Below, piece after piece: positions 1-6,725 of a DNA stretch of 23,627 bases (within the stretch, counting starts at the first letter, position 1; each line of letters begins with the position of its first letter). The notes under the pieces were generated by a model. The model was not told the origin of the DNA. It worked only from the letters and a program-made list of their open reading frames with translations, and searched no databases. The stretch spans positions 1-23,627 of the forward strand of contig JAEYOU010000569.1 of NCBI GenBank assembly GCA_023411405.1. The letters run 5' to 3'. Both the position numbers and the translations under genes were made by a program. Origin of the DNA: Pseudomonadota bacterium. Its GTDB lineage: Bacteria > Myxococcota > Myxococcia > Myxococcales > Anaeromyxobacteraceae.

Positions 1-1365
1 GGGGCGCTGGGCGGGGCCGTGCGGCGGCGCGCGGCGGTGCGCCTCCAGGGCGAGCTCAAGCCGGTGAACTACTACCTCGACGCCACGCGGCCGGCGGCGC
101 TCCTCGCGGTGCCGCTCGTCGAGCGCCCCTCGACGCAGGGCCGGTCCGGGGCCGGCCCTGCGGTGCGGGCGAACGGGGGGGAGGTGCGCGGGGTGCTGGT
201 CGTGGACCGGCTCTCCGGCCCGCCGTTCGACGAGGACGACGAGGCGCTGCTCCGGACCGTGGGCGCGGAGGTCCTCCGGGCCGTGGACGCGGAGCGGCTC
301 ATGCGCGACGTGCGCGAGACCCGCGCGCAGGCGGATCGGTTCTACCAGGCCATCCAGCGGCTCAACCGGGCGAAGAAGCTGGCCGAGGTGCTCGACGAGC
401 TCATCGGCGTCGCACGCCAGATGGTGCCCGCCGACCTCGCGGCGGTGGTCCTCGTGGACGAGGACGCGCCGGGGCGGGCGTCGGTGGCGCGGGTGCTGGC
501 CGCGCCCGAGCTCAAGGCCGCGGGGCGGCTCGAGGGGCTCGCGTTCGACGCGGGGGAGGGGATCGTCGGATCGGCGATGGCGCGGGACGCGACGCTGCCG
601 CTCGCCGAGGTCGACCCCGCCCGCACGCCCGTCTTCGGGAGCACCTCCCTGCGCGGGCTCGCCTCTCTCAAGGTGATCCCGGTGAAGGCCGGCACGGCGA
701 TGCTCGGGGCGCTCGTGCTGGGCGCCCGGCAGCGGGGCGCCTACGACCGGGAGGTGGTGCTCCAGCTCGAGGTGGTCGCGATGCAGGCGGGCCAGTCGAT
801 CGAGCGCGCCCGCCTCTTCGACCGCACCGAGCGGCTCGCCACGACCGACGGGCTGACCGGCCTCACGAACCACCGGACGATGCAGGAGCGGCTCGAGGAG
901 CACCTCGCCCTCGCGCAGCGGTACGGGAAGCGCGTGTCGATGCTCCTCTGCGACGTGGACCACTTCAAGTCGGTGAACGACACCTACGGGCACCCGGTCG
1001 GCGACGAGGTGCTGCGCGCCGTGGCGCGGACGCTCGTGAAGGAGGCCCGCGGGACCGACGTGGTGGCGCGGTACGGCGGCGAGGAGTTCGCGATCGTCCT
1101 GTCCGAGACCGACACCGCCGGCGCGACCGTCATCGCGGAGCGCATCCGCGAGCGCGTCGCGGGGCTCGTGCACCAGACTCCTCAGGGCCCGCTGCGCGTC
1201 ACCATCTCGCTCGGCACCGCCACCTTCCCCGACGACGCGAAGACCAAGGCCGAGCTCATCGAGCGGACGGACGGCTGCCTCTACCACGCGAAGCGGCACG
1301 GCCGGAACCAGACCGTGGCCGCCGCGAGCCTCCGCGCGCCCCGGCGCCTCACCGGGTCGTCCTGA
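1..1365 (+). CDS. GAF-GAF-GGDEF diguanylate cyclase (5' partial)
   Basis: Makes the second messenger c-di-GMP from two GTP. The frame is open from base 1 with no upstream stop, so the gene probably begins outside the window; GTG at 19 is only the first possible start seen, and residues here are counted from it. Residues about 28-98 look like the C-terminal half of a GAF domain (AVPLVE, then RGVLVVDRLSG). Residues about 115-265 form a second GAF, followed by a linker helix and a GGDEF domain from about 276 (TTDGLTGLTN). The active-site motif is GGEEF at 353-357. An inhibitory I-site RGTD (344-347) lies exactly five residues upstream, so product inhibition is expected. The metal-binding CDVDHFK motif is intact. 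No membrane segment is visible, so it is probably a cytosolic sensor; its ligand cannot be told. Class is very secure; the N-terminal architecture is incomplete. Confidence 0.93.
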   Translation, partial: GALGGAVRRRAAVRLQGELKPVNYYLDATRPAALLAVPLVERPSTQGRSGAGPAVRANGGEVRGVLVVDRLSGPPFDEDDEALLRTVGAEVLRAVDAERLMRDVRETRAQADRFYQAIQRLNRAKKLAEVLDELIGVARQMVPADLAAVVLVDEDAPGRASVARVLAAPELKAAGRLEGLAFDAGEGIVGSAMARDATLPLAEVDPARTPVFGSTSLRGLASLKVIPVKAGTAMLGALVLGARQRGAYDREVVLQLEVVAMQAGQSIERARLFDRTERLATTDGLTGLTNHRTMQERLEEHLALAQRYGKRVSMLLCDVDHFKSVNDTYGHPVGDEVLRAVARTLVKEARGTDVVARYGGEEFAIVLSETDTAGATVIAERIRERVAGLVHQTPQGPLRVTISLGTATFPDDAKTKAELIERTDGCLYHAKRHGRNQTVAAASLRAPRRLTGSS

Positions 1366-1398
1366 CGCACGCCGCGCGTGTGCTCCCCCCCGACACCC

Positions 1399-1407
1399 TG
1401 CTAGACT
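1399..1407 (+). promoter_or_regulatory. possible extended -10 promoter of phoH
   Basis: TGC-TAGACT resembles an extended -10 element and lies 49 bases before the phoH GTG. No good -35 hexamer is found 16-18 bases upstream. Weak prediction resting on one element. Confidence 0.25.
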
Positions 1408-1455
1408 GGGGCCGGCGTCGCCGACAGTGCCCCTCGAGCACCGGAGCCGCGCGGA

Positions 1456-2775
1456 GTGAAAAAGAACTTCGTCCTCGACACCAACGTCCTGCTTCACGAC
1501 CCCCGCAGCATGTTCGGGTTCGACGACAACGACGTCGTCATCCCCATCTACGTCATCGAGGAGATCGACAACTTCAAGCGCGACCTCTCGACCCTGGGCC
1601 GCAACGCCCGCCAGGTCGCCCGGTACCTCGACGAGTTCCGCGTCCAGGGCAAGCTGGGCGAGGGCGTGTCCATGGGGCCGGAGCACGGGCGGGTGCGCGT
1701 GCTGATGATGGACCGGAAGCTCGCGCCGGAGATGGCGAACGGCACGCACTCGATCGACGACAAGATCCTCGCCGTCGCCGTCTCGCTGCGCGATCGCGAG
1801 AAGGACAAGCCGACGGTGTTCGTGTCCAAGGACACGAACCTGCGCATCCGCGCCGACGCGCTCGGCCTCCACGCCGAGGACTACGACGTCGAGGGCGTGG
1901 TGCTCGACGAGCTGTGGAGCGGCATCTCCGAGCTCGACGTCGCGCCCGAGGAGGTGAACGAGTTCTACGCGAGCGGGACCATCCCGTGCCCGGGCGATCC
2001 GCCGCCGCCCAACGCCTTCATCGTCCTGCGCGACCGCACGAACCCGCAGCACTCCGCGGTCGCCAAGTACTCGGCCGCCAAGCAGGCGCTGGTCCAGCTC
2101 ATCAAGACGCCGAAGGAGGGCGTCTGGGGGATCCGGCCGCGGAACAAGGAGCAGTCGTTCGCGCTCGATCTCCTCCTCAACGACGAGGTGCGGCTCGTCA
2201 CCATCGTCGGCAAGGCGGGCACCGGCAAGACGCTGCTCGCGATCGCCGCAGGGCTCCAGAAGACCATGGAGGACGGTGTCTATCAGAAGCTGCTCGTCTC
2301 GCGCCCGATCTTCCCCCTCGGCCGGGACATCGGCTACCTGCCAGGCTCCGTCGAGGAGAAGCTCAACCCCTGGATGCAGCCGATCTTCGACAACGTCGAG
2401 TACCTCATGAACCTCTCGCGCTCGGAGAAGAAGGCCGGGCGCGGGTACCACGAGCTGCTCGACCTGGGCATCCTCGAGATCGAGCCGCTGACGTACATCC
2501 GCGGCCGCTCCATCCCGAACCAGTACATCATCGTCGACGAGGCCCAGAACCTCACCCCGCACGAGGTGAAGACCATCATCACGCGCGTGGGCGACGGGAC
2601 GAAGATCGTCCTCACCGGCGACCCCTACCAGATCGACAATCCGTACGTGGATCAGACGAACAACGGCCTCATCCACGTGGTGAACCGCTTCAAGAACGAG
2701 CGGCTCGCCGGCCACATCACGATGCAGAAGGGCGAGCGGAGCCCGCTCGCCGAGCTTGCGGCGAACCTGCTGTAG
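1456..2775 (+). CDS. phoH: PIN domain-PhoH family ATPase
   Basis: Two-domain protein of 439 residues, typical for the PIN-PhoH (YlaK-like) family, thought to act as an RNA-unwinding ATPase fused to a PIN ribonuclease. The PIN domain covers about residues 1-150, starting FVLDTNVLLHD with the first metal-binding Asp at position 8. The PhoH domain covers about 215-439: Walker A GKAGTGKT at 252-259, Walker B IIVDEAQ with D361/E362, and the TGDPYQID motif shortly after. GTG at 1456 is chosen because the conserved PIN start follows within four codons; only a weak GAG precedes it. It lies 90 bases after the cyclase gene with a possible promoter between, so it may be transcribed alone. The last 39 coding bases and a few bases beyond are repeated with divergence at 2859-2902 (see that entry). 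Biological substrate unknown. Confidence 0.93.
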   Translation: MKKNFVLDTNVLLHDPRSMFGFDDNDVVIPIYVIEEIDNFKRDLSTLGRNARQVARYLDEFRVQGKLGEGVSMGPEHGRVRVLMMDRKLAPEMANGTHSIDDKILAVAVSLRDREKDKPTVFVSKDTNLRIRADALGLHAEDYDVEGVVLDELWSGISELDVAPEEVNEFYASGTIPCPGDPPPPNAFIVLRDRTNPQHSAVAKYSAAKQALVQLIKTPKEGVWGIRPRNKEQSFALDLLLNDEVRLVTIVGKAGTGKTLLAIAAGLQKTMEDGVYQKLLVSRPIFPLGRDIGYLPGSVEEKLNPWMQPIFDNVEYLMNLSRSEKKAGRGYHELLDLGILEIEPLTYIRGRSIPNQYIIVDEAQNLTPHEVKTIITRVGDGTKIVLTGDPYQIDNPYVDQTNNGLIHVVNRFKNERLAGHITMQKGERSPLAELAANLL

Positions 2776-2858
2776 ACCATGGGGCGGGCTCCGCGAGGCA
2801 GGGGTGGGGCCCCGGCGGCTCCGCCGACGGGGCGGGGCGGCACGCCCCGTGGAACACC

Positions 2859-2902
2859 CGGAGCACGCTCGCCGAGCTGGCTGCGAACCTCCTGTGATCC
2901 AT
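2859..2902 (+). pseudogene. second copy of the phoH 3' end (gene remnant)
   Basis: Forty-four bases match the phoH end at 2737-2780 at 37 positions, offset by 122 bases. Translated in register, the native tail RSPLAELAANLL-stop reads RSTLAELAANLL-stop here. Of the codon differences, three are silent (CTT/CTG, GCG/GCT, CTG/CTC), one is Pro to Thr, and the stop differs as TAG against TGA. A pattern of silent changes and a swapped stop suggests the remnant evolved as the tail of a working PhoH gene before it was cut off, rather than being a recent slippage product. No PhoH coding precedes it; the bases between the copies (2781-2858) are a GC-rich spacer with no recognisable gene. Confidence 0.7.
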
Positions 2903-2943
2903 CCTCCACTGAACCGCGACGCGCGGCCCGTTAGGCCTCTCGG

Positions 2944-3234
2944 ATGAAACAGCCGCCCACGCCCCCGGACGCGTCGCAGGCGCCGCGCCTCGAGTACCCG
3001 CTCGCCTACGGGTTCACCATCATCGGGCTCGCCGGCGACGACTTCCCGGAGCACGCGCGCCGGCTCGTCGCCCGGCACGTCGCCGAGGTGCCGGTCGAGG
3101 CCGTGGTCGTGCGCGCGAGCGCCGCCGGCAAGTACCACTCGGTGTCGGTGTCGGTCCGCCTGGAGTCGGAGGAGCAGCGCCGGGCCGTGTACCGGGCGCT
3201 CCACGAGGACGCTCGGGTGGTCTTCGTGCTGTAG
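2944..3234 (+). CDS. ybeD: YbeD/DUF493 family small protein
   Basis: Ninety-six residues, close to the usual size of the DUF493 family (E. coli YbeD is 87). The family shows a ferredoxin-like fold and has no firmly established function. The recognisable parts are the Y-G-F-T-I-I-G strand near residue 22, the GKYHSVSVSVRLES segment (compare GNYHSVSITI in E. coli YbeD) near 62-75, and a C-terminal hydrophobic strand ending VVFVL. The first 15 residues are Pro-rich and probably disordered. ATG at 2944 is the only start that keeps the whole domain; its ribosome site is poor. It converges with the lipid kinase gene, the two stops being 19 bases apart. In other bacteria ybeD sits near lipB; no lipB is seen here. 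Confidence 0.8.
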   Translation: MKQPPTPPDASQAPRLEYPLAYGFTIIGLAGDDFPEHARRLVARHVAEVPVEAVVVRASAAGKYHSVSVSVRLESEEQRRAVYRALHEDARVVFVL

Positions 3235-3248
3235 GCCGCGCCTGCGCG

Positions 3249-3263
3249 GGCCGCTACGCGGCC
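3249..3263. terminator. hairpin between convergent genes
   Basis: GGCCGC and GCGGCC flank a three-base loop and overlap the stop codon of the minus-strand kinase, just after the ybeD stop. It could end transcription from either side, but there is no T-run, so it is weak as an intrinsic terminator. Confidence 0.3.
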
Positions 3264-4330
3264 GCCTGCGCGCCGAAGTCGACGATCTCGACGGGGTTGG
3301 CGGCCATTCCGAACGTCACCTCGTCGCGCCAGCCCTCGGCGTCGCCGCCGATCTGGAGCGGCATCGGGCGCTCGAAGCGGAGCGCGACGCGGTCGGCGTG
3401 GAAGTCGAGCAGGCCGGGATGCGCGAACTCGCCCGACCAGATGCTGCCGAGGTTGAGGAGCAGGGTGTGGAGGTGGATGCTCGTGGCGATGCGCACCTGC
3501 ATCATCCCGGGCGCCTTCTGCGCGAAGGGGAAGACGCGGAGCCCGAGCCCGTAATAGGGGACCGTGCTCGCGGCGGTCAGCATGCACGGGCCGGCGTAGA
3601 GGAGCTCGCCGTTCGCGATCGGCCTGCCGACGCGGCGGCCCGCGGGGTCGAGGCGCCAGGCCGGACGGCCGGCGTTCACGACCTCGCAGAACGTGGGACG
3701 GCGCTCGGAGAGGAAGCGCGGGACGGAGCGCAGCGCGAGGGCGAGCCCGTAGCCCGACATTCCCTCGCCCAGCCGCCGGAAGGGCGTCGCGCCGAGCTGG
3801 CCGCGGATCCAGTTGTAGTCGTTCATGATCGCCGCGTCGATCCCGACGCCGGCGAAGGGGGTCCGGCGGCCCTCGCACGTGAGGAGATCCAGGCGGCGGA
3901 CCCGGTCCACCTCGCCGCGGACGAACCGGGCGAGATCCTGGACGTGCCGCCGCGGCTCCGCGCCGACCATCTCGGCGACCGCGTTCCCGGTGCCGAGCGC
4001 CAGGACGCCGAAGCGCGGCGGGCGGGCGGCGCGCCGCTCGGCGCTCTCCAGGATGCGGTTCACCCACGCGACGAAGGTCCCATCGCCGCCCCCGGTGAAC
4101 ACGGTCCGGTACCGGCGGGCGACCACCTCCTCGGCGATCTCGACCGCCTCGCCCGGGGAGCGCGAGAGGTAGAGGTGCTCGTCAGGCAGCACGGAGGAGA
4201 GGGCCCGGCGGACGTCGTGGTTCACCTGCTTCGCGTGGGCGTTGAGGAGGACCGCCACGTCCGTCCCGCCCGTCGAGGGGAACGGCTCTCGTGACGTACT
4301 CGGCTGTGCGCTGCGCACCATCCGTTGCAT
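3254..4330 (-). CDS. diacylglycerol/lipid kinase family protein
   Basis: Member of the DAGK catalytic-domain superfamily, which phosphorylates lipid hydroxyls such as diacylglycerol with ATP at the membrane. From ATG at 4330 it has 358 residues. The N-terminal strand VAVLLNAHA (25-33) replaces the usual N-P-x-S-G opening. The nucleotide-binding FTGGGDGTF is at 78-86 (GGGDGT 80-85), and LALGTGNAVAE at 110-120 gives the second signature, GTGN. The C-terminal half is the beta-rich lipid-binding part. An upstream in-frame start at 4504 is less likely: it would add 58 Arg-rich residues without family resemblance and read through the promoter. A second ATG at 4321, with an AGAGG nine bases ahead, is an equally good start. 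A sigma-54 promoter lies just upstream, so expression is probably activator-dependent. Lipid substrate cannot be predicted. Confidence 0.88.
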   Translation of the reverse strand: MQRMVRSAQPSTSREPFPSTGGTDVAVLLNAHAKQVNHDVRRALSSVLPDEHLYLSRSPGEAVEIAEEVVARRYRTVFTGGGDGTFVAWVNRILESAERRAARPPRFGVLALGTGNAVAEMVGAEPRRHVQDLARFVRGEVDRVRRLDLLTCEGRRTPFAGVGIDAAIMNDYNWIRGQLGATPFRRLGEGMSGYGLALALRSVPRFLSERRPTFCEVVNAGRPAWRLDPAGRRVGRPIANGELLYAGPCMLTAASTVPYYGLGLRVFPFAQKAPGMMQVRIATSIHLHTLLLNLGSIWSGEFAHPGLLDFHADRVALRFERPMPLQIGGDAEGWRDEVTFGMAANPVEIVDFGAQAAA

Positions 4331-4373
4331 CCTCTTCCCCCCGAGGGCTCTGACGCGAATGTCCGGGAACGAG

Positions 4374-4389
4374 AGCAAGCGAGGTGCCA
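4374..4389 (-). promoter_or_regulatory. sigma-54 (-24/-12) promoter of the lipid kinase
   Basis: On the minus strand the sequence reads TGGCAC-C-TCGC-TTGCT. Against the RpoN consensus TGGCACG-N4-TTGCW every fixed base matches except the seventh, and the GG-to-GC spacing is exactly right. The predicted transcript start is near 4363, about 33 bases before the ATG at 4330, which fits. Family knowledge: such promoters need an AAA+ enhancer-binding activator, a regulator class expanded in myxobacteria. Confidence 0.65.
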
Positions 4390-4435
4390 CGGTGCGTCGA
4401 GAACGAAAGCGGCCATGGTTTCGGCCACCTCCGAT

Positions 4436-4467
4436 GTCCCACGTCCCGGGGAGGGGTAGCGTGGGAC
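4436..4467. promoter_or_regulatory. inverted repeat, candidate enhancer-binding site
   Basis: GTCCCACG, a 16-base spacer, then CGTGGGAC: perfect 8-base arms. The centre lies about 88 bases upstream of the predicted sigma-54 transcript start, where activator sites of RpoN promoters usually sit. It also lies about 165 bases before the likely dnaK start and could serve neither gene. No protein can be named for it. Confidence 0.4.
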
Positions 4468-4583
4468 GCGTCGCGGGGGTGGCGGTGCGAATCACGGTAC
4501 GCACCTGTCCGGGGTGGAGCTACCGCTCAGGGGGCCGGGCGGGCCGCGTGCTCCTCGCCCGCCCAAGAAGCGCAAGTCGTCGT

Positions 4584-4611
4584 TTGACAGCCTCCTTCGC
4601 GGACTTAGGTT
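4584..4611 (+). promoter_or_regulatory. sigma-70-like promoter of dnaK
   Basis: A perfect -35 TTGACA (4584-4589), a 16-base spacer and a weak -10 TAGGTT (4606-4611). Transcription would start near 4618, directly before the AGGAGGG ribosome site at 4623-4629. Confidence 0.5.
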
Positions 4612-4639
4612 GCCCCCCGTCCAGGAGGGATTTCCACCA

Positions 4640-6532
4640 ATGGCCAAGATCATCGGCATCGACCTCGGCACGACGAACTCCGTCGTCGCGGTGATGGAGG
4701 GGAAGGACCCCGTCGTCATCACCAACGAGGAGGGATCGCGTCTCACCCCGAGCGTGGTCGCCTATACCAAGGAAGGGGAGCGGCTCGTCGGGCAGGTGGC
4801 GAAGCGCCAGGCCATCACCAACCCCGAGAAGACCGTCTACTCGATCAAGCGGTTCATGGGCCGCCGGCACGGCGAGGTCCAGGACGAGATGAAGCGCGTC
4901 CCGTACCACGTCTCCGAGGGCCCGAACGGCGACGCGCGCATCGAGATCGACGGGAAGCAGTACTCGCCCCCGGAGATCAGCGCGCAGGTCCTGCTCAAGC
5001 TGAAGCGGGCGGCCGAGAACTACCTCGGCGAGAAGGTGACCGACGCGGTGATCACCGTGCCGGCCTACTTCAACGACGCGCAGCGCCAGGCGACCAAGGA
5101 CGCCGGCGAGATCGCCGGCCTCAACGTCCGGCGCATCGTGAACGAGCCGACGGCGGCGGCGCTCGCCTACGGGCTCGACAAGAAGAAGAACGAGAAGATC
5201 GCCGTCTACGACTTCGGCGGCGGCACGTTCGACATCTCGATCCTCGAGGTGGGCGAGAACGTCGTCGAGGTGCTCGCGACGAACGGCGACACGCACCTCG
5301 GCGGCGACAACATCGACCAGACCGTGATCGACTGGCTGATCGCCGAGTTCAAGAGGGACACCGGCATCGACGTCTCCAAGGACAAGATGGTCCTGCAGCG
5401 GCTCAAGGAGGCGGCGGAGAAGGCGAAGATCGAGCTCTCCTCGATGACGGAGACCGAGATCAACCTGCCGTTCCTCACGGCGGATCAGACCGGCCCGAAG
5501 CACCTCTCGATCAAGCTCTCGCGCGCCAAGCTCGAGCAGATGGTCGAGGCCCTCATCGAGCGGTCGATCGAGCCGACGCGCAAGTGCCTCGCCGACGCGA
5601 AGCTCCAGGCCTCGCAGATCGACGAGGTTGTGCTCGTCGGCGGCCAGACGCGCATGCCGAAGATCCAGGAGACGGTGAAGCGGTTCTTCGGCAAGGAGCC
5701 GAACCGGACCGTGAACCCGGACGAGGTGGTGGCGGTGGGCGCGGCGGTCCAGGCCGGCGTGCTCTCCGGCGAGGTGAAGGACATCCTCCTCCTCGACGTC
5801 ACCCCGCTCTCCCTCGGCGTCGAGACGCTGGGCGGCGTCATGACCCGGCTCATCGACCGCAACACGACCATCCCCGCCAAGCGCTCGGAGACGTTCTCCA
5901 CCGCGGCGGACAGCCAGACGTCGGTCGAGATCCACGTGCTCCAGGGCGAGCGCGAGATGGCGCGGGACAACCGGACGCTGGGCAGGTTCCACCTCGAGGG
6001 CATCCCGCCCGCGCCGCGGGGCATGCCGCAGATCGAGGTCACGTTCGACATCGACGCGAACGGCATCCTGAACGTCTCGGCGAAGGACAAGGGGACGGGC
6101 AAGGAGACCAAGATCACGATCACCCACTCCTCGGGCCTCAACAAGAACGAGGTCGAGAAGATGGTGGCCGACGCCCGCGAGCACGAGTCCGAGGACAAGA
6201 AGCGGCGCGAGGAGATCGAGCAGCGGAACCGGGCCGAGAACCTCGCGTACCAGATGGAGAAGATGGTCCGCGAGAACAAGGACAAGCTCTCGGCGGCCAC
6301 GGCGAAGGACCTCGAGGACGCGATCCAGGAGGTCCACAAGGTCCGCGAGAAGGGCTCCGCCGAGGAGGTGAAGGCCGCGGCCGAGCGGCTCGAGCGCGCC
6401 AGCCACAAGGCCGCCGAGGAGCTCTACAAGGCGGCGCCCAGCGCGGCGCCCGGCGGCGACGGCGCGCAGCAGGGCCCGGCGCAGGAGAAGCCGAAGGACA
6501 ACGTGGTGGACGCGGAGTTCAAGCAGGTGTGA
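4640..6532 (+). CDS. dnaK: molecular chaperone DnaK (Hsp70)
   Basis: ATP-driven chaperone that binds exposed hydrophobic peptide segments with DnaJ and GrpE as partners. From ATG 4640 it has 630 residues, close to E. coli DnaK (638). The start is set by a strong AGGAGGG ten bases upstream and by the conserved opening MAKIIGIDLGTTNS; in-frame codons before it have no family match. ATPase domain about 1-385: phosphate loop GIDLGTTNS (6-14), DFGGGTFD (191-198), and the VLVGGQTRMP segment. The linker is DILLLDVTPLSLG, followed by the substrate-binding domain and helical lid. The tail ends DNVVDAEFKQV, close to the DDVVDAEFEEV of housekeeping DnaK proteins that bind DnaJ/GrpE. The gene stands alone, without grpE, dnaJ or hrcA beside it, and is followed by a strong terminator region. 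Confidence 0.98.
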   Translation: MAKIIGIDLGTTNSVVAVMEGKDPVVITNEEGSRLTPSVVAYTKEGERLVGQVAKRQAITNPEKTVYSIKRFMGRRHGEVQDEMKRVPYHVSEGPNGDARIEIDGKQYSPPEISAQVLLKLKRAAENYLGEKVTDAVITVPAYFNDAQRQATKDAGEIAGLNVRRIVNEPTAAALAYGLDKKKNEKIAVYDFGGGTFDISILEVGENVVEVLATNGDTHLGGDNIDQTVIDWLIAEFKRDTGIDVSKDKMVLQRLKEAAEKAKIELSSMTETEINLPFLTADQTGPKHLSIKLSRAKLEQMVEALIERSIEPTRKCLADAKLQASQIDEVVLVGGQTRMPKIQETVKRFFGKEPNRTVNPDEVVAVGAAVQAGVLSGEVKDILLLDVTPLSLGVETLGGVMTRLIDRNTTIPAKRSETFSTAADSQTSVEIHVLQGEREMARDNRTLGRFHLEGIPPAPRGMPQIEVTFDIDANGILNVSAKDKGTGKETKITITHSSGLNKNEVEKMVADAREHESEDKKRREEIEQRNRAENLAYQMEKMVRENKDKLSAATAKDLEDAIQEVHKVREKGSAEEVKAAAERLERASHKAAEELYKAAPSAAPGGDGAQQGPAQEKPKDNVVDAEFKQV

Positions 6533-6539
6533 CCGTCGC

Positions 6540-6561
6540 GGGCCCCGCCTGGGCGGGGCCC
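6540..6561 (+). terminator. GC-rich hairpin after dnaK
   Basis: GGGCCCCG and CGGGGCCC pair around a CCTGGG loop, eight bases after the dnaK stop. There is no T-run, so it may stabilise the mRNA end or assist the terminator further down. Confidence 0.4.
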
Positions 6562-6572
6562 GCCGGGCCTCG

Positions 6573-6668
6573 GGCCTCAGGCCTCGGACCTCAGGCCTCG
6601 GACCTCAGGGATGCGGCGCCAGGTGCCCCTGGAGCCCAGGCCTGAGGCCTGAAGCCTGAGGCCTTTTT
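6573..6668 (+). terminator. multi-arm intrinsic terminator of dnaK
   Basis: GGCCTCAGGCCT at 6573-6584 is the exact reverse complement of AGGCCTGAGGCC at 6638-6649. A further copy, GCCTGAGGCC (6654-6663), is followed at once by TTTTT (6664-6668). Several pairings between the left and right arms are possible, all ending near the T-run, so this should stop transcription before the RimK-type gene. Confidence 0.65.
6576..6609 (+). repeat. 14-bp tandem repeat, 2.4 copies
   Basis: CTCAGGCCTCGGAC occurs twice head to tail (6576-6589, 6590-6603), then CTCAGG. It forms the left arm of the dnaK terminator and gives it alternative pairing partners. Confidence 0.8.
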
Positions 6669-6725
6669 CGTCGCTCCGCCCTGCGCCTCGCTTTTGGGGA
6701 TCGCGGGCCTTACCATCGAGGCGCC

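Larger units (their letters stand above)
4331..4639. other. divergent promoter region between lipid kinase and dnaK
   Basis: A 309-base stretch with no gene. It holds, from left to right, the sigma-54 promoter of the kinase (minus strand, 4374-4389), a 32-base inverted repeat (4436-4467), and the sigma-70-like dnaK promoter (4584-4611). I found no CIRCE element (TTAGCACTC-N9-GAGTGCTAA) and no clear heat-shock sigma promoter for dnaK. Confidence 0.6.

Noticed and set aside
1380..2897. A 505-codon frame overlapping phoH in another phase
   Set aside because: Arg/Pro-rich shadow of phoH. Only its last codons mean something, and they are the phoH tail remnant reported separately.
4331..4504. N-terminal extension of the lipid kinase on the minus strand
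   Set aside because: It would translate through the sigma-54 promoter and gives an Arg-rich stretch unlike the family.
4514..4639. Longer dnaK reading frame
   Set aside because: The conserved MAKIIGIDLGTT start with its AGGAGGG is at 4640; the added frame covers the promoter.
4331..4639. CIRCE or heat-shock sigma promoter for dnaK
   Set aside because: Searched by eye for both; no acceptable match was found.
4520..6406. A 628-codon frame antisense to dnaK
   Set aside because: Antisense frames on GC-rich Hsp70 genes are a known artefact. It has no start signals and a composition set by the dnaK codons.
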